From Cellvibrionaceae bacterium 1162T.S.0a.05 (GTDB lineage Bacteria; Pseudomonadota; Gammaproteobacteria; Pseudomonadales; Cellvibrionaceae), in NCBI GenBank assembly GCA_000964245.1, contig LANB01000001.1:2012392-2076391 (forward strand): DNA of 64,000 nt, read 5' to 3'. Below, in pieces: positions 52,706 through 62,091 of this stretch (the first letter of the stretch is position 1; each line of letters opens with the position of its first letter). Position numbers and translations under genes: made by a program. The notes beneath the pieces were generated by a model. It searched no databases. It saw only the letters and a program-made list of their open reading frames with translations, and was not told the origin of the DNA.

Positions 52706-54574
52706 TTAATTGGTTTGATCACCTTGTTCTGTTTGCTGCTCATCGCTTGAAGCTGGAATAAAAAAGGGGTTGCGCACGGTATGGCGAAATTCGCTTGCGC
52801 TCGTGTCCATTTTCTTGCGAAGCAGTGCTTCAACAGCAATGTATTCACGCTGGTGCTGTATTTGATCGCAGCGCGCAAGGAGTTCTGGCTGGGAATTCCT
52901 GTAAGCGTCAAGCAGATTGGCAATGTTTTTCCAGAATTTATCTTCAGCAAAGCCAAAGTATTTTTCGCAGCACAAAGCCAGTTCTGACAGGTGAAAAACG
53001 AAAACGGTATCCATAAACAGTTCGCGTAAGGCTTCGACGGAATCCATCCAATAATATTGATTGGGTTTGGCGTTGGCATAACAGGCTTGCAAGGTTTTAA
53101 ATGGAGGGCAGCGTTCTGGTTCTCCGAGAAAGTCCTCTACGTACTCAAGGCTTTCGTGAAAATCGCGCATCGCCAGTGCAAGAGGCCAGCCATCACGGAC
53201 AATTAAAATACTGTTTTGCGCGTGGGCTTCCAGCGCCAATCCGTGCTTCACCAGTAAGTGCCAAAGGGGAAGAACAAGGACCTTGAAAAGTTGATTGAGC
53301 CAGGCCTCGCAGCCGAATTTCATAATCCAGGTTTGGATTAAAGGCAGATGGTTGTCGTGATCAAGTGCATAAAGCGCAGAGAAAGGAAGCGCTTGCTCGC
53401 CGGGGTTTAATTGACTTTCAATACTTTCACGCCAGAGGCAGGCAAGGTGAGTGTCCTGATTGTCATCGCCAGCTGACGGAACATTACCCGTATTGGTTTG
53501 ATAAACCAGGCCTGCGTACTCACGTAATATTCGCAAAGGGTGCGTTTTGAAAAAATCATCCGTGCTAACGCGTTGGTGTAGCCAGTTGCTCAACAGGGGT
53601 GCGCTGAGGACACTGTGTGTTTGCAGGCAGCGTAGGGATGAAGTACAAACGATATTCAAAGGAAGCTTTATATTGGCGGCCTTGAGACGCGTGTTATTCA
53701 AGAGTGTTCTTTGAGATTGTGATGCGCTGTAGTACTCGCCTAGCTCGCCAAGATAAATAACGCGCTGTTCCTTGATCTCCTGCTGGAAGGCATTCTTTAA
53801 ATAATTTTGCCATTGCCAGGGGTGAACCGGGAAAAAATAAAAGGTTTCGACTTCGTGCGGGCGTAAGCGTGCACACAATTCCTGATAAACACCTTCACCA
53901 AATTCCGCCTGATAAAATTTGTCTTTCTCTGAAAAAAATGTCGATTCAACCCGGCTTGAATGCACTGCCAACCAATGCAGTTGAAAAACCTGGCCGCATT
54001 CTGAACTGTAAGCCTGATAATCTGTTTCCGTAAAACCGCTACGAGCCTTGAAACACGGATGATAAGGGTGGCCCGAATTGAGATAGTGCTCTTTGTTATG
54101 GAAATCGAGTTGGTGAAAATGCTTGTCGAAGCGGTAGGTTTTGTTCCACTGGCTCCAATGCACACTTTGTTGAATTTCATCTATAAGCTTTCGTGCTTGT
54201 TGGCAGTTTTCACAAAGGCTATTCACTAGAACCGAAATAAGCGCCGGGTATTCATTGTGCTTAAGGCAGTGTGTTTGACTGTTCTCCAGGAGATGAAGGC
54301 TAGCGATATTCAAGTGGGGGCGATCGAAAGCGCGTAAACGCCCTTTGCAGAAATAGTTACGGCCCTGCACGTTAAAGTAAAACGTATTTGGTTTGTACAG
54401 CGCTTTATTTGCACTGATGCAATCCAGAATCTTTTCGTAGATAAGGGCTTCCAACAGTTGGCGGACGGCGCGTTGCAGGGGACTCTCTACTGCAGCTTGC
54501 AAGGAAGGTGGCAGTTTATCTTCGAGGATTACAGCCCTTTCAGACGCAAGCACAGCGAGAGACTTAGCAGGCAT
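52706..54574 (-). CDS. asbB: IucA/IucC-type siderophore synthetase (AsbB-like)
   Basis: 622 residues, NRPS-independent siderophore synthetase. Motifs: SGHPYHPCFKARSGF (ATP binding), FFPVHPWQWQNYL, NTRLKAANIKLPLN and LEAHAQNSILI. Joins the citrate carboxyl to a spermidine arm. The ATG at 54574 has GGAG seven bases upstream and overlaps the asbA stop by 11 bases. Assigned AsbB by order. Confidence 0.9.
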   Translation of the reverse strand: MPAKSLAVLASERAVILEDKLPPSLQAAVESPLQRAVRQLLEALIYEKILDCISANKALYKPNTFYFNVQGRNYFCKGRLRAFDRPHLNIASLHLLENSQTHCLKHNEYPALISVLVNSLCENCQQARKLIDEIQQSVHWSQWNKTYRFDKHFHQLDFHNKEHYLNSGHPYHPCFKARSGFTETDYQAYSSECGQVFQLHWLAVHSSRVESTFFSEKDKFYQAEFGEGVYQELCARLRPHEVETFYFFPVHPWQWQNYLKNAFQQEIKEQRVIYLGELGEYYSASQSQRTLLNNTRLKAANIKLPLNIVCTSSLRCLQTHSVLSAPLLSNWLHQRVSTDDFFKTHPLRILREYAGLVYQTNTGNVPSAGDDNQDTHLACLWRESIESQLNPGEQALPFSALYALDHDNHLPLIQTWIMKFGCEAWLNQLFKVLVLPLWHLLVKHGLALEAHAQNSILIVRDGWPLALAMRDFHESLEYVEDFLGEPERCPPFKTLQACYANAKPNQYYWMDSVEALRELFMDTVFVFHLSELALCCEKYFGFAEDKFWKNIANLLDAYRNSQPELLARCDQIQHQREYIAVEALLRKKMDTSASEFRHTVRNPFFIPASSDEQQTEQGDQTN

Positions 54575-56360
54575 ATTCACGCTCCACACTTTGCGTGAGG
54601 CTGTTGTCTATCTGGTTACAAACAGCGGCGATTGGATTAGCGATTTTTGCGTAAATCGCGAGTTCGTGTTCCGCTTCGAGTTCGTCGATATCATTCACGC
54701 GCGTGAGAAGGTTTGCTTTACTTGCCAAAGTGGGGCTGTGTAAGAGGTAGTCGCACAGGGCACGCCCGCGTTCACTACAGCGCCCTTGATGGTCACGCAA
54801 ACGATTCACAGCAAAACGCAAGAGCGTTGCTTCGTCGACAATATCATCGGCTCCCATACGATTTATGACGGCAAACAGTTGATTAATAATCAGGTAATAA
54901 CAAAAACGTTCGATCACATGTTCGCTGGGAAAAAAGACTTCGCGAACATGCGTCAGCTTGGGAGCCCAGTGACAAAATGATTTTTTATTTTCTTCACACA
55001 GGTAATACCCTTGATTGTCGCGAAACCAGGCGAGTGCTGGCAGGGCGTGTTCAATTTTCAGGAGGATGTTTTGTTGGTGCGCTTCCAGGGCAATGCCATA
55101 GCGATCGAAGAGGTTTATACAGGTCTCTATGCAGCAGTCCCAGTATTGGTTAAACCAATAGAGTCCGGCTTCCCGCAAATTAAACTTACTGTCTTGCACA
55201 AATGCTTCGATCAGTACACGTAGTGTCGAATTGTGATTGGCATGCATCGGCGCTTGCGTAAGTTTGGCGATGGCGTAGACCTTGCCGTCATCTCCGACAA
55301 AAGGATTTTTCCTTACGATACATTCAAAACCACTTTCTTCGCTGTCCGTTGTCAGATTGATATAGGCCGGATCATGAATAAATCGCAAGCGGGGAAACGC
55401 TTTTTCCGGATTCAAGTGCGAAAAAAGTTGCGATACTGCAACACCGGCCTCAAGTTCATGCAGCTTGTTTTGGCGCAGGGAATTGGTGAGTTTGACCGGA
55501 ATGGATAATTTCAGCATCCACGGCAGGGCCGGGTGATACACCGTCCGCATGGAAGAGGTCGCAAAAAAGTGTGGCCCATCAAGTCCGAGATTTTTGATTT
55601 TTCCGGTTGCAATCAAGTGTTGCATTGTATTTTGTGCAAGTAACCATTGTGCTTGTAAGGGGTGAACGGGAATGAGGCAAAACGATTTGCCCACAGGGCG
55701 AGAAAATAATTCTGCAAGAATGTGTTCACAATTTTTTTCGAGGGCAGAATCCTGACTGATCAGGCTGCGCTCAATGAGAAACAAATGTAATTGAAAACAC
55801 CCCTGAAATTCTGGTGAGTACTGTGCCTGTTGCCAGTCGGTACAGCCCTGGCGACTCTTCGGTGTAGGGTGCATCCAATGGCCAAACGGGAGGGCCTGTT
55901 CACTCAAGAGAAAATCATTAACCGTTTTGTCGTGTTCACGTGTTTGCCAGTAGCTCAGGTAGCGCTCAATATTTTGAAAGCTGTCGGAGAGGCGCCAGGT
56001 GAGCTCCAGTTGTTTGCGTTTGTGAGACTGGTGTTTGTACAGGTCGCGCACCAGAAATAAAAGTACACTCCAGAGACTTTCGATTTGCCAGTGTTTTCCC
56101 TGTTTACGGAATGCGCGCACAATAGAGTGGCGACCACAGACGGAGCGATAACCAACATCCAGAGCAAGTTCGGTATGCGGGTTGGCGACACTGAGCAAGA
56201 TGATATGGTCACCCTCGGGCACCATGTCGTGCTGCGCAAGCCATTCACTTTTAGTCCACCATTGCCCTGCCTGAACTTCACGTAGATAACACGCGATAAA
56301 AGCCTGGAAAGAGGCAAACTCGGCTTGTGCACGAAGAGAAACTGGCTTGTCGCTTGGCAT
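54564..56360 (-). CDS. asbA: IucA/IucC-type siderophore synthetase (AsbA-like)
   Basis: 598 residues. Visible: FGHWMHPTPKSRQG, LIPVHPLQAQWLL, SSMRTVYHPALPWMLKLSIPVK and LEAHQQNILLK, the family's citrate- and ATP-binding segments. First biosynthetic gene, expected to condense spermidine with one carboxyl of citrate. The Fur-box-like sequence 39 bases upstream indicates iron control. An upstream TTG (56378) is the alternative start. Confidence 0.9.
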   Translation of the reverse strand: MPSDKPVSLRAQAEFASFQAFIACYLREVQAGQWWTKSEWLAQHDMVPEGDHIILLSVANPHTELALDVGYRSVCGRHSIVRAFRKQGKHWQIESLWSVLLFLVRDLYKHQSHKRKQLELTWRLSDSFQNIERYLSYWQTREHDKTVNDFLLSEQALPFGHWMHPTPKSRQGCTDWQQAQYSPEFQGCFQLHLFLIERSLISQDSALEKNCEHILAELFSRPVGKSFCLIPVHPLQAQWLLAQNTMQHLIATGKIKNLGLDGPHFFATSSMRTVYHPALPWMLKLSIPVKLTNSLRQNKLHELEAGVAVSQLFSHLNPEKAFPRLRFIHDPAYINLTTDSEESGFECIVRKNPFVGDDGKVYAIAKLTQAPMHANHNSTLRVLIEAFVQDSKFNLREAGLYWFNQYWDCCIETCINLFDRYGIALEAHQQNILLKIEHALPALAWFRDNQGYYLCEENKKSFCHWAPKLTHVREVFFPSEHVIERFCYYLIINQLFAVINRMGADDIVDEATLLRFAVNRLRDHQGRCSERGRALCDYLLHSPTLASKANLLTRVNDIDELEAEHELAIYAKIANPIAAVCNQIDNSLTQSVEREYAC

Positions 56361-56398
56361 AAAAATATCCGCAATCAATTTTGAATGCGAATCTTAAA

Positions 56399-56413
56399 TG
56401 AGAAGCGTTCTCA
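56399..56413. promoter_or_regulatory. Fur-box-like palindrome before asbA
   Basis: TGAGAAGCGTTCTCA, six-base perfect arms, close to the Fur 7-1-7 form TGAGAATnATTCTCA seen in gammaproteobacteria. Lies four bases downstream of the MATE gene's stop (on the minus strand) and upstream of asbA, so it can provide a second, iron-controlled start for the biosynthetic genes. Confidence 0.65.
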
Positions 56414-56416
56414 TCT

Positions 56417-57790
56417 TCATGCATTGTTACAATCGTTACAATTGCGGGTATCCAAAACCACTTTTTTGATGACAAAACTGCCGAGTAGCACGAAGATCAG
56501 CCACTCTGCGAGAGGCAGTGCCAGCAAGAAATTTTCCCATTGCAAGAAAAGAGAAAAGAGTAAAAGCAAACTCAGTGGAACGAGTAAGCTGCGCAGACTA
56601 CTGAAAATCGCAGAGGGCAAGGCGCGACCGCTGGCGGTAAGAAATGCGCAACTGGCGATGTTCAAACCGAGAACCAGGTAAAGCGGCCAGATTGTCGCGA
56701 GCAAGTCTTTCGCGAGAATCAATTCTTGTCGGGAAAAGGTTGGCAGGAAGGTTTGAACAATGGATTCAAAAGCAAAATACAGCACCGCCAGCAGTAATAA
56801 ACTCAAGCTAAAAATACAGATGAGTGCCAGACTATAGAAATGTCGGGCACGTTGAAAATTTCGGGCGCCGCGATTCTGACTGACCAGTACATGCAGGGAA
56901 TCGACAAAGCCATAACACACCATGAGAAAGGCAAACTGTAAATAATTAATCACGGCGTAAGCAGCCACGCCTTGCACACCGAGAGAGAGCATCACTAACC
57001 AGTTGATTGCGCCAATTAACAGACCTGCAGAAATTTCATTGATAAATTCAGAGAGGCCATTTGCCAGGGCATGGGGGAGTAATACGCAGGGCAGTTTGCG
57101 TAGGGAGAATCCCAGTTCGCTATGGCGATAAGCAAAAAATATTAACAGCAGACACTGAATTGCTTGTGCGCATACCGTGGCCCACGCTGCGCCCCGCAAA
57201 CCAAAGTCATAAACGCCGACCAGCAGAATATCGAGCAGAATATTACTAGCCGCACCGAGTATCAGTCCACGACTGGCAAGCCTGGGTTGATCGGCTGCGC
57301 GCAAAAAATAATAGAGCACCACAGCGCAAAACTGGAAAGGCAATCCGAGTAAGAGCAAGCTGAAATAGGGCCGCAAATTTGACCACAAACTTTCTGGAGC
57401 ACCGAGCAAACGAAATAAGTATTCCTGGTTTAACCAGGCGAGCACGCCGATTACCACACTTAGCAGCAGGGCGCAGGCAATTTGCATGCTGAATAAGGCG
57501 TGGGCTTTCTGAAACTGGCCTGCACCAACCAGTTCGCCCGCTTTGACAGACCCACCGATAGCCAACATCAAGGCAAGCGCAAAATAAAAGGTGAGTAGGG
57601 GGATCAGTAAGTTCACGCTGGCGAGCGCGTCCGGGCCGACATAGTGGCCGACAAAAAAACCGTCAACCAGGCTCGCGGTTGTGAGTGCGAGCAAGCCAAG
57701 TGTTGAAGGGAGCGTGAAGCGGATAAAAACAGGAAATAAGGGACCGGAAAAAATCGTGGACTTACTCTGAGACAAAATGATCTGGAACAA
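56417..57790 (-). CDS. MATE-family exporter, candidate petrobactin exporter
   Basis: 457 residues with about twelve membrane helices. FTLPSTLGLLALTTASLVDGFFVGHYVG and LYYFLRAADQPRLASRGLILGAASNILLD are MATE/NorM-type signatures. The start is taken as TTG at 57790 because GGAGG lies six bases ahead inside the end of the regulator gene, giving a 29-base overlap and translational coupling. Because it is in the siderophore operon it may export the product; Bacillus uses an MFS protein for petrobactin. Inference. Confidence 0.88.
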   Translation of the reverse strand: MFQIILSQSKSTIFSGPLFPVFIRFTLPSTLGLLALTTASLVDGFFVGHYVGPDALASVNLLIPLLTFYFALALMLAIGGSVKAGELVGAGQFQKAHALFSMQIACALLLSVVIGVLAWLNQEYLFRLLGAPESLWSNLRPYFSLLLLGLPFQFCAVVLYYFLRAADQPRLASRGLILGAASNILLDILLVGVYDFGLRGAAWATVCAQAIQCLLLIFFAYRHSELGFSLRKLPCVLLPHALANGLSEFINEISAGLLIGAINWLVMLSLGVQGVAAYAVINYLQFAFLMVCYGFVDSLHVLVSQNRGARNFQRARHFYSLALICIFSLSLLLLAVLYFAFESIVQTFLPTFSRQELILAKDLLATIWPLYLVLGLNIASCAFLTASGRALPSAIFSSLRSLLVPLSLLLLFSLFLQWENFLLALPLAEWLIFVLLGSFVIKKVVLDTRNCNDCNNA

Positions 57791-58508
57791 AATGTTCCTC
57801 CTCCAAAAATTTATAGCCCTCGCCGTGTACGGTGCTAATGCAATCTGCAGGCAAGCCAACGGCCTGTAATTTTTTGCGTAGCCTTACAATGTGCATGTCG
57901 AGGCTGCGATCGTAGGCGCTGAGCTGTTTTTCGAGGCCCTCACGATAGAGCTGTCGACGTTTTATGGCGTGCCCTCGTTTACTCAATAAGCACCACAGCA
58001 GGTTAAATTGCAGGGGTGTCAGGTCGAGGGGCTGACCAAAGAGTTTTGCACTGCGCTGTTTTTTGTGAAGGGTCAGATCGTCAAAGTTCAAAACATCACG
58101 ACGCTGCTTTTTTAATCGCTGGCCTGGGTTGTTGCGCCGTAACATCGCATCCACACGCAAGGTCAATTCCTTGGGTTCGACTGCAAGAGAAACGCAATCG
58201 TCTGCGCCGCAGCGCAAAGCGCGCAAGCGCATCGCATCCGAGGTGTCGGCACTAAAAAGTAATAAGGGGAGGTCGCTGGCGCTGCGTAGATGTTGCAGAT
58301 TCTGTTCAAGTGCCGTTCCGGGATTTTGAACAAGAATGAGCAGGTGCGCAGCGTGCTCTTGCAGGGACTGCAAGGCGGCGGCTAGCGTGTTGCAATGGTG
58401 AACATGGTAGCCCGCCTGTTCGAGACAATGGCCAAGTGCTGTTCGCAGCGCCGATTCAAGGTGAATGAGCAAGACCCGGGCTTTGGCTTGGTAATCCGTT
58501 TCGTACAT
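57762..58508 (-). CDS. OmpR-type regulator with a degenerate receiver domain
   Basis: 248 residues. The C-terminal winged helix is normal (LDLTPLQFNLLWCLLSKRGHAIKRRQLYRE, DRSLDMHIVRLRKKL, STVHGEGYKF). In the receiver domain the acidic pair is replaced by IHLES, the phosphoacceptor Asp position reads LLILVQNP (Val/Gln) and the conserved Lys before Pro is lost (LAVEP). So it is a pseudo-response regulator, probably independent of a kinase; none is nearby. A Fur box covers its promoter. It leads the siderophore operon. Start 58508 (GTG at 58520 is alternative). Confidence 0.88.
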   Translation of the reverse strand: MYETDYQAKARVLLIHLESALRTALGHCLEQAGYHVHHCNTLAAALQSLQEHAAHLLILVQNPGTALEQNLQHLRSASDLPLLLFSADTSDAMRLRALRCGADDCVSLAVEPKELTLRVDAMLRRNNPGQRLKKQRRDVLNFDDLTLHKKQRSAKLFGQPLDLTPLQFNLLWCLLSKRGHAIKRRQLYREGLEKQLSAYDRSLDMHIVRLRKKLQAVGLPADCISTVHGEGYKFLEEEHFVPDHFVSE

Positions 58509-58554
58509 AACAATGAACACACCGATGGCAGAGAAACAAACATGATTTGCGAAT

Positions 58555-58573
58555 TATAATGATAATAATTATT
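58555..58573. promoter_or_regulatory. Fur box before the regulator-MATE-asb operon
   Basis: TATAATGATAATAATTATT matches the 19-base Fur consensus GATAATGATAATCATTATC at 16 positions. A TATAAT -10 element on the minus strand (58553-58558) overlaps it. The divergent TSUP permease start is 100 bases away and may share control. Confidence 0.85.
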
Positions 58574-58672
58574 AATTGCATTAATAAAGTTGGCCGAAAG
58601 CCGTTTATTGAGTAACGCTTGGGGTCCGCGTATATTGCGCCTTCATTTATTTGCGAGCATTAGCCAGGTCCT

Positions 58673-59716
58673 ATGTCCATCAAAGCAGTCCCCGAGAAAA
58701 AAATGTGGGTTTGGTTCCTGTGGCTTGCCTGTTTCTACCTTGTTTGGCTGGCCATCGTCTATGACGAATTTGCCACCGCGCTCGCGCACTGGCCCATTGC
58801 CCTCGCTATGGCCCTGGGGTCATACGCTGCCGGGTCGACCCCAATGGGAGGCGGTACCGTCGGCTTCCCCGTACTGGTTTTACTGTTTGATCAACCCGCG
58901 AGTCTCGGACGTGATTTCAGTTTCGCGGTGCAGGCTATTGGTATGGTGAGCGCGAGTATTTTTATTTTTGCGCGGCGTCAACCACTTGCGGGTTCAATGT
59001 TAAAGGGCGCAATCCTGGGGTCGCTCATTGGCTTGCCGCTGGGTATTTTATTTTTTGCCCCGCTTATTTCCGATTTGTGGATAAAGGTGGCTTTTGCCGT
59101 GGTTTGGGGCAGTTTTGGTTTGCTGCATCTCTATCGCATTAACGAAATTGCTGGCCATAGCGGCATGACAGATTTTGATGAGCGCTGGGATCAACGCGTG
59201 GGTTTTACACTCGGTATCATTGCCAGCGTGTTGGTGGTGAGTGTCACCGGCGTTGGCATTGACATGTTTATCTATGCTGCTCTGGTGCTCTTGTGCCGCG
59301 CAGATTTAAAAATTGCGATTCCAACCTCTGTCGTTTTAATGGCATTTAATTCAGTACTGGGTGTGGTAGTAAAAACGCTGAGCGCATCGTGGCAGCCGGG
59401 AGTGTATGAAAATTGGTTAGCCGCTGCGCCGATTGTTGCGCTCGGTGCGCCTTTGGGTGTTTTTTTTGTTCAATATCTCGGGCGCAAATCTACCTTGTTG
59501 GTGGTCGCGACTTTATGTCTCGGTCAATTTATCTGGACCTGCTTCAACGAATACCACTCGTTGGGTTTTATGGGCGTACTCTTTTCGGTATTCGGCCTGG
59601 TCGCGTTTGTCTTGATATTCGAGTGGTTGCGAAAACTGGGCGGGCGCCTCGTGAATAAAAATATTCAGCGCCGGGAACTGGAAGAAAAGCACAAGCGTGA
59701 GCAGCATTCCATTTGA
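58673..59716 (+). CDS. TSUP (TauE/SafE) family permease
   Basis: 347 residues, about eight to nine membrane helices. GSYAAGSTPMGGGTVGFPVLVLLFDQP is the family's duplicated motif. These carry sulfur-containing anions or organic acids across the inner membrane; substrate unknown. Divergent from the siderophore operon. AGG four bases before the ATG. Confidence 0.85.
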   Translation: MSIKAVPEKKMWVWFLWLACFYLVWLAIVYDEFATALAHWPIALAMALGSYAAGSTPMGGGTVGFPVLVLLFDQPASLGRDFSFAVQAIGMVSASIFIFARRQPLAGSMLKGAILGSLIGLPLGILFFAPLISDLWIKVAFAVVWGSFGLLHLYRINEIAGHSGMTDFDERWDQRVGFTLGIIASVLVVSVTGVGIDMFIYAALVLLCRADLKIAIPTSVVLMAFNSVLGVVVKTLSASWQPGVYENWLAAAPIVALGAPLGVFFVQYLGRKSTLLVVATLCLGQFIWTCFNEYHSLGFMGVLFSVFGLVAFVLIFEWLRKLGGRLVNKNIQRRELEEKHKREQHSI

Positions 59717-59739
59717 AATCGTGATCTCTGAAAATGGGC

Positions 59740-61560
59740 TCACAAAAAACCACCTGACTGGTGTGCCCACAGGTTTGCATAGAGCCCGCCCTGCTGAATG
59801 AGATCTTCATGCCGACCCTGTTCAACAATGTCACCGTTATCCAAAACAATTAAACGATCCAGAGCGGCTATCGTGGAAAGCCGGTGCGCGATGGCGATGA
59901 CCGTTTTACCTTGCATCAAGGTATAGAGATTTTCCTGAATGGCTTGCTCTACTTCAGAATCGAGGGCCGAGGTTGCTTCATCCAGAATTAAAATGGGCGC
60001 GTCTTTTAATAATACGCGTGCAATGGCGATGCGTTGTCGTTGACCACCGGAAAGTTTAACGCCCCGTTCGCCGACTTGCGCATCGTAGCCGCTTTGGCCT
60101 TTTGCATCGTTCAGCTCCAGAATAAAGTCGTTGGCCTGTGCCTGTTTGGCCGCTTCATACATGGCGGTATCGCTGGCATCGGGTTTGCCGTACAAAAGAT
60201 TTTCACGAATAGAGCGATGCAGTAGCGAGGTATCCTGGGTCACCATGGCAATTTGTTCACGCAAACTTTCCTGGCGAACATCGGCAATATTTTGTCCATC
60301 AATAAGGATTTGACCTTGCTCGACATCGTGGAAACGCAATAGTAAATTGACAAGTGTCGACTTGCCGGCACCAGAGCGACCAACCAAACCGATTTTCTCG
60401 CCTGCTTGTATATCCAGATTTAATTTTTCAAATACTCCGTGGCCCTTGCCGTAGTGAAAACACACATTCTGGAATTCAATTTTTCCGCGATTAACTTCCA
60501 GGTTTTTCGCTGCGGGTTTATCAACAATTTCTTGCGGCAAGCTCAAGGTGTTCAAGCCGTCCCGAACCACGCCAATATTTTCGAACAGCGCAGATATTTC
60601 CCACATAATCCACTGCGACATGCCGCTGATGCGCAACAATAAACCCACCGCAGCAGCGATCGCTCCCGCAGTCAGGATATTGAGGGACCACAACCACAAG
60701 GACATTGCAACCACAACAAAAATCAATGCGGCATTCAAACACCACACCAGGGTTCGCAGCAGTGTTGCCAGGCGCATTTGCGGGTACACCGTTATCAGGA
60801 ATTGCTCCATACTTTCTTTGGCGTAATCGGATTCGCGATTATTGTGGGAGAAAAGTTTGACGGTGCTGATATTGGTGTATGTGTCGACAATGCGGCCTGT
60901 CATTTCCGAACGTGCGTCGGCTTGTTGGGCAGCAACACTGCCAAGACGCGGTAAAAAATATCCGAGTATGCCGAGATAAATCACAAACCAGGCGAGGAGT
61001 GGCAGGGTTAGACGCCAATCCAGGGCTGCGACCAACGCGACGATGCTGCCAAAATAGACCACGACATATAACAGCACATCAAGAAGTTTTAAGACGGTCT
61101 CACGCACAGCCAGGGCTGTTTGCATTAATTTGGTAGCAATGCGTCCAGCGAATTCATTTTGATAAAAACTGATGCTTTGCCCGAGTAAATAGCGGTGCCC
61201 TTGCCAGCGAATTCGCATGGGAAAATTACCGAGCAGCGTTTGGTGAATAATAGTGGCGTGAAAGAAGACCACAATTGGAATGGCAAATAAAATGAAGGCA
61301 CCTTCCAACAAAAGTTTTTTACTTTCACCTTGCCACATGTTTTCGGCACTGATGGTCGGCAGTAAATCCACGAGCAAGCCCAAATATTTAAAAAGGGCAA
61401 CTTCCAATACCGCGGTTGCACCCGTGAGGATGGACATAAGAAAAAGATGCCAGCCGGCACCACGGGTGTAGTGGCGACAAAAAGCCCACAAGGAGCGGGG
61501 AGCTTGTTTGGGGTGTTCCGGCGGGAAAGGTTGGATCAGTTTTTCAAAAAACGAAAACAT
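59740..61560 (-). CDS. ABC exporter, fused permease and ATPase
   Basis: 606 residues. Six transmembrane helices in the first 320 residues, then the ATPase: VGRSGAGKSTLVN (Walker A), VTQDTSLLHRSI (Q-loop), LSGGQRQRIAIARVL (signature), ILILDEATSALD (Walker B) and IAHRLST (H-loop). MsbA-like type I half-exporter working as a homodimer. Cargo unknown. It converges on the TSUP gene and is divergent from yjbQ. Confidence 0.92.
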   Translation of the reverse strand: MFSFFEKLIQPFPPEHPKQAPRSLWAFCRHYTRGAGWHLFLMSILTGATAVLEVALFKYLGLLVDLLPTISAENMWQGESKKLLLEGAFILFAIPIVVFFHATIIHQTLLGNFPMRIRWQGHRYLLGQSISFYQNEFAGRIATKLMQTALAVRETVLKLLDVLLYVVVYFGSIVALVAALDWRLTLPLLAWFVIYLGILGYFLPRLGSVAAQQADARSEMTGRIVDTYTNISTVKLFSHNNRESDYAKESMEQFLITVYPQMRLATLLRTLVWCLNAALIFVVVAMSLWLWSLNILTAGAIAAAVGLLLRISGMSQWIMWEISALFENIGVVRDGLNTLSLPQEIVDKPAAKNLEVNRGKIEFQNVCFHYGKGHGVFEKLNLDIQAGEKIGLVGRSGAGKSTLVNLLLRFHDVEQGQILIDGQNIADVRQESLREQIAMVTQDTSLLHRSIRENLLYGKPDASDTAMYEAAKQAQANDFILELNDAKGQSGYDAQVGERGVKLSGGQRQRIAIARVLLKDAPILILDEATSALDSEVEQAIQENLYTLMQGKTVIAIAHRLSTIAALDRLIVLDNGDIVEQGRHEDLIQQGGLYANLWAHQSGGFL

Positions 61561-61659
61561 GGGGTTCTTAAGCTATTTGGACGCAGAGTACGAAAACCGC
61601 TAGTATCGCACATCACCGGAAGCTTCCGGGTTAAAACTTTTGTTCAGTGGAAAGTTTTC

Positions 61660-62067
61660 ATGATTGCAACATTATCTATTCCAGTCCGTCGTCAGGGCTT
61701 ACACGCGTTTAGCGATAAAGTGAAACAGCTCGTGCGCAACGCCGATATTAATGAAGGTTTGTGTACACTCTTTATTCAACATACCTCGGCGAGTTTATTG
61801 ATTCAGGAGAATTATGATCCTTCGGCGCAGCACGATCTCGAAAATTGGCTGAACCGTCTGGTGCCTGAGCGAGATCCGCTTTATACCCATACCCTGGAAG
61901 GTGATGACGATATGCCAGCGCATATTAAAGCCGCGTTGACGGCGTCCAGTTTATCGATTCCGATCATGAATGGAGAGCTTGCTCTTGGAACCTGGCAGGG
62001 GATTTATTTGTGGGAACACCGTCGTATGTCGACGACACGCAAAGTTCTGGTGCACATTGGGAATTGA
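61660..62067 (+). CDS. YjbQ (UPF0047) family protein
   Basis: 135 residues. CTLFIQHTSASLLIQENYDPSAQHDLENWL and GTWQGIYLWEHR are the family motif. Members show weak thiamine phosphate synthase activity; the true role is uncertain. ATG at 61660. Confidence 0.9.
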   Translation: MIATLSIPVRRQGLHAFSDKVKQLVRNADINEGLCTLFIQHTSASLLIQENYDPSAQHDLENWLNRLVPERDPLYTHTLEGDDDMPAHIKAALTASSLSIPIMNGELALGTWQGIYLWEHRRMSTTRKVLVHIGN

Positions 62068-62091
62068 TTTCGGGCAGAAAAGAAAGCGGGT

